Of a stretch of 6,151 bases of DNA, positions 4,379-6,151 are shown in pieces (position 1 is the stretch's first letter; each line of letters opens with the position of its first letter). The DNA comes from JAUYIW01 sp043818555 (GTDB lineage: Bacteria > Patescibacteriota > Patescibacteriia > UBA9934). The position numbers and the translations under genes are program-made. The DNA is taken from assembly GCA_043818555.1 (NCBI GenBank), contig JBDRFP010000009.1, forward strand, positions 1-6,151, given 5' to 3'. Below the pieces are notes generated by a model that was not told the DNA's origin, did not search any database, and worked only from the letters and a program-made list of their open reading frames with translations.

Positions 4379-4446
4379 GTGGGGTAATCAATTTGACCAA
4401 AGGCTCAAAGTGGGGTAGAGTGGAGTTACCAAGGCACAAAGTGGGA
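4379..4446 (+). promoter_or_regulatory. Putative MraZ operator: 31-bp repeats with TGGGG/TGGAG boxes
   Basis: Two imperfect 31-bp units (4379-4409 and 4410-4440) start with GTGGGGTA and end with AAGGC and CAAA; a third GTGGG starts at 4441. MraZ is known to bind TGGGN-type boxes spaced 10 bp apart ahead of its own gene. Here TGGGG (4411-4415) and TGGAG (4421-4425) have exactly that spacing, each preceded by the typical AG. The other boxes are TGGGG at 4380-4384 and TGGGA at 4442-4446. Assigning them to MraZ is inference from motif and position. Confidence 0.65.
4393..4421 (+). promoter_or_regulatory. Promoter of mraZ-rsmH embedded in the MraZ boxes
   Basis: TTGACC (4393-4398; 5 of 6), a 17-bp spacer and TAGAGT (4416-4421; 4 of 6) form a plausible promoter. 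The TGGGG box at 4411-4415 directly abuts the -10 and TGGAG begins on its last base, so bound MraZ would cover the promoter. A start near 4428 gives a leader of about 250 nt. Confidence 0.5.
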
Positions 4447-4537
4447 AATGCTCTGATTACATCGGGCACTGTACAGCCTTCTTAGTTTGATTTTTATGCA
4501 AGCGGTTTGGGAAACTTCCCCCCATCATGAGTTGTTG

Positions 4538-4551
4538 CGAACGATCGTTCG
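4538..4551. promoter_or_regulatory. 14-bp palindrome matching the Gram-positive SOS (LexA) box
   Basis: CGAACGATCGTTCG is a perfect palindrome with the half-sites CGAAC-N4-GTTCG. This is the half-site pattern of LexA operators in Bacillus and actinobacteria. It lies between the predicted mraZ promoter and the mraZ start, where bound repressor could act as a roadblock. Weak outer pairing (GTTGT 4531-4535 with ACGAC 4556-4560) means an RNA hairpin is an alternative. Whether this organism has LexA cannot be seen here. Confidence 0.45.
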
Positions 4552-4582
4552 GGACACGACAATTCGTGATGAGGTCGATCCT

Positions 4583-4609
4583 CCTTCGCTCCTTTGGAGA
4601 TTAGGAAGG
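4583..4609 (+). other. Imperfect hairpin in the mraZ leader
   Basis: CCTTC (4583-4587) pairs with GAAGG (4605-4609), and CTCC (4589-4592) with GGAG (4596-4599) around a TTT loop, with an asymmetric internal loop. It may shape the long 5' leader of mraZ. No T-run follows, so it is not a terminator. Confidence 0.35.
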
Positions 4610-4677
4610 GTTTGACAGCCGCTTGCTCTTTTATTCATAGGCGAAAGGATCCTCGACAGAGGTTCCTAACCACCAAT

Positions 4678-5109
4678 ATGTTTATAGGTGAATACAATCA
4701 CCAAATAGACGACAAGGGTCGCTTGGCGATCCCGGTGAAGTTTCGAGCAGGTCTCGTGAAAGGCGCGGTTGTCACGCGAGGCCTCGATTCTTCTCTGTTC
4801 CTGCTCCCCTTGGAGGAGTGGGACAAGTTGGCGACTTCACTTGCCGGCTTGCCCCTGGGGCAGGCAAATTCACGCGCCTTCGCCCGACTCATGCTTGCGG
4901 GCGCAATGGACGTGAAGCTTGACAAGCAGGGACGACTCATTGTTCCTGAGTATCTGCGACGCTATGCAGGACTCGAAAAAAAGGTGGTTATTGTCGGCGT
5001 TAACACGCGTCTCGAACTTTGGGACCAGGATGAGTGGGAGAAGTACCGCTCTAGGACCGAAGAGGACGCAGAAGCTATCGCCGAACAGCTGGGGGAGCTT
5101 GGTATCTAG
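4678..5109 (+). CDS. mraZ: Transcriptional regulator MraZ
   Basis: MraZ is the DNA-binding regulator that opens dcw clusters and controls its own operon by binding TGGGN-type repeats. This 143-aa protein has the normal family length and two SpoVT/AbrB-like halves, each with the family hallmark: DDKGRLAIPVKFR (11-23) and LDKQGRLIVPEYLR (81-94). The start at 4678 (MFIGEYNHQI) matches the typical family N-terminus. An in-frame ATG at 4594 would add 28 residues with no family counterpart and overlaps a leader hairpin, so it was rejected. AGAGGT at 4658-4663 is a weak, rather distant ribosome binding site. rsmH follows after 9 nt, so the two are cotranscribed. The upstream 31-bp repeats fit autoregulation. 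Identification is secure; repression or activation cannot be decided from sequence. Confidence 0.96.
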   Translation: MFIGEYNHQIDDKGRLAIPVKFRAGLVKGAVVTRGLDSSLFLLPLEEWDKLATSLAGLPLGQANSRAFARLMLAGAMDVKLDKQGRLIVPEYLRRYAGLEKKVVIVGVNTRLELWDQDEWEKYRSRTEEDAEAIAEQLGELGI

Positions 5110-5118
5110 CTTGACTGT

Positions 5119-5991
5119 ATGACCGAACACATTCCGGTATTGGCTCAAGAGGTATTAGACGGCTTGAACCTATCTTCTGGCGATACTGTACTTGACTGTA
5201 CAGTAGGACTTGGTGGACACGCTAAGTTGATTCTTGACGCAACTGGCCCTGACGGCCGTTTGCTAGGTTTTGATCGCGATCAGCGAAATCTGGAAGTAGC
5301 CGAAAAGGTACTTGCTGGATTTTCAGATCGAATCACACTTATTCACGATTCGTTTGGCAATTTAGCGTCCCATGATCTTCCCAATATTGATAGTGCGTTA
5401 TTTGACCTTGGCATTGCGTCACCCCATGTTGATGATCCTACCCGTGGCTTCTCGTTCGGAAAAGAGGGGCCGCTTGATATGCGCTATGATCAAACTCAGG
5501 AGTTAACAGCTGAGGAGATTGTTAATAGTTGGTCACAGAAAGACCTTGCAGATTTGTTCTATGTTTACGGCGAGGAGACTCGTTCCCATCAAATCGCCAA
5601 AGCCATCACTCATGCGCGGCGTAAGAATCGGATAAAGTCAACTACCGAGCTTGCGTCAATAATCGAAGAAGTAAACCCGCGCAGGGGTAAAATTCATCCT
5701 GCCACAAAAGTATTTCAGGCGATCAGGATGGGGGTCAATGACGAACTTGGCGAGATCGACCGCGGTGTAAAGTCAGCGATCGATCTTCTCAGGCCTGAGG
5801 GCAGAATAGTCGTGATCTCGTTTCACTCAATAGAAGACAGGCTTGTAAAGCAACTTTTTAAAACACACGCTCAGCTAAACATTATTACAAAAAAGGTAAT
5901 TCAGGCTTCGTACGAAGAAAAGCGCGCGAATCCTCGCGCTCGTAGCGCAAAGCTGCGAGTAGCGGAGAAAACAGTTAGCCAGAGCGCTTAA
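5119..5991 (+). CDS. rsmH: 16S rRNA (cytosine(1402)-N(4))-methyltransferase RsmH
   Basis: RsmH (formerly MraW) uses S-adenosylmethionine to methylate N4 of C1402 in 16S rRNA at the ribosomal P site, in the cytoplasm. The 290-aa protein is of slightly short family length and appears complete. Visible family landmarks are HIPVLAQEVLDGL (4-16), SAM motif I DCTVGLGGHA (26-35), GFDRDQ (50-55), ALFDLGIASPHVDD (93-106), RGFSFGKEGPLDMRYD (109-124), HPATKVFQAIRMGVNDEL (193-210), VVISFHSIEDRLVKQLFK (231-248) and the C-terminal ANPRARSAKLRVAEK (270-284). The ATG is the first start after an in-frame stop that coincides with the mraZ TAG, so it is fixed even though no good Shine-Dalgarno stands close; GGGGGAG lies about 21 nt upstream. 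The short gap suggests translational coupling with mraZ. The next cluster gene, usually ftsL or ftsI, would lie beyond the repeat array at 6004-6147. Confidence 0.97.
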   Translation: MTEHIPVLAQEVLDGLNLSSGDTVLDCTVGLGGHAKLILDATGPDGRLLGFDRDQRNLEVAEKVLAGFSDRITLIHDSFGNLASHDLPNIDSALFDLGIASPHVDDPTRGFSFGKEGPLDMRYDQTQELTAEEIVNSWSQKDLADLFYVYGEETRSHQIAKAITHARRKNRIKSTTELASIIEEVNPRRGKIHPATKVFQAIRMGVNDELGEIDRGVKSAIDLLRPEGRIVVISFHSIEDRLVKQLFKTHAQLNIITKKVIQASYEEKRANPRARSAKLRVAEKTVSQSA

Positions 5992-6003
5992 ACGGTTCGC
6001 GCC

Positions 6004-6147
6004 AGTGATTTAGTGGTTAAGTGACTAAGTGATTCGATTCACTCAATCACTCAATCACTCAATCACTCAATCACTCAATCACTCAATCACTCAATCACTC
6101 AATCACTCAATCACTCAATCACTCAATCACTCAATCACTCAATCACT
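6004..6147. repeat. Head-to-head array of 8-bp repeats behind rsmH
   Basis: Four units AGTGATTT, AGTGGTTA, AGTGACTA and AGTGATTC (6004-6035) are followed, after CGAT and a T-overlap, by 13 exact TCACTCAA units (6039-6142) and a partial TCACT to 6147. The second set is the reverse complement of the first type (CAATCACT versus AGTGATTG), so the array switches orientation at about 6036 and can fold into a hairpin. The short arm is diverged and the long arm perfect. There is no spacer variation and no protein gene, so it is not CRISPR. The 13 identical units suggest recent expansion by slippage. Confidence 0.9.
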
Positions 6148-6151
6148 TCCC

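Noticed and set aside
4469..4476. CTGTACAG as an E. coli-type LexA site
   Set aside because: That operator needs CTGT and ACAG separated by 8 bases; here they are adjacent, so it is just an 8-bp palindrome.
4192..4485. 97-aa open frame on the plus strand
   Set aside because: Its N-terminus is translated 9-bp repeat, and it crosses a terminator hairpin and the MraZ boxes. No ribosome binding site.
4612..4640. Second mraZ promoter with a perfect TTGACA at 4612-4617
   Set aside because: No acceptable -10 lies 16-18 bp downstream (TCATAG and neighbours are poor). It could still be a weak promoter.
4594..4677. 28-residue N-terminal extension of MraZ
   Set aside because: Family proteins start at MFIGEY; the extension sits in a leader hairpin and has no ribosome binding site.
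6004..6147. CRISPR array
   Set aside because: Units are 8 bp and contiguous with no unique spacers, and no cas genes are present.
1..6151. A complete multi-gene defence, toxin-antitoxin or biosynthetic system
   Set aside because: The accessory genes are separate units on both strands with their own promoters and terminators, and no toxin, nuclease, ATPase or modification enzyme motifs are visible in them.

Overview
The window reads as bacterial chromosome: an accessory stretch of unrelated single genes (1 to about 4190) followed by the head of a division and cell-wall (dcw) cluster, mraZ-rsmH (4678-5991). The MraZ opening MFIGEYNHQIDDKGR, short single-gene transcription units, several genes without a Shine-Dalgarno sequence and long intergenic short-repeat arrays suggest a candidate-phyla-radiation (Patescibacteria) type genome. 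This is inference from style and recalled family resemblance, not a placement. Base composition is uneven: the genes at 319-1365 and 3353-3607 are AT-rich, while those at 1441-1932, 2020-2637 and 2774-3157 are clearly more GC-rich, which fits an acquired mosaic.

Layout. 1-318: no gene; a long imperfect inverted repeat cut by the window edge, an intrinsic-terminator-like hairpin, and a promoter that appears to give a leaderless mRNA. 319-1365 (+): 348-aa protein with a HEAIH...NEAMVE metalloprotease signature. 1441-1932 (+): 163-aa orphan protein with its own promoter, strong ribosome binding site, GTG start and terminator. 2020-2637 (-): exported protein with an AgmX/PglI-type C-terminal domain. 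2774-3157 (-): 127-aa protein resembling a degenerate receiver domain. These two minus-strand genes each have a TTGACA promoter and end at copies of the same 17-bp palindromic terminator. 3353-3607 (+): 84-aa orphan. 3643-4188 (-): Nudix-fold protein with a degraded Nudix box, convergent with the 84-aa gene. 4189-4677: gene-free control region with a 9-bp tandem repeat, a terminator-like hairpin, a 31-bp repeat carrying MraZ-box motifs over a promoter, and a 14-bp palindrome matching the Gram-positive SOS (LexA) box. 4678-5109 mraZ and 5119-5991 rsmH follow. 5992-6151: a head-to-head array of 8-bp repeats.

How the genes work together. Only mraZ-rsmH form an evident operon: the regulator MraZ and the 16S rRNA m4C1402 methyltransferase RsmH, probably under MraZ autoregulation. 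All other genes look like independent units. The points most worth checking are the SOS-box-like site ahead of the division cluster, the AgmX/PglI-type protein in this genomic setting, the inverted 8-bp array behind rsmH, and the pattern of leaderless promoters. No complete multi-gene novel system (defence island, CRISPR, biosynthetic cluster) can be supported here.
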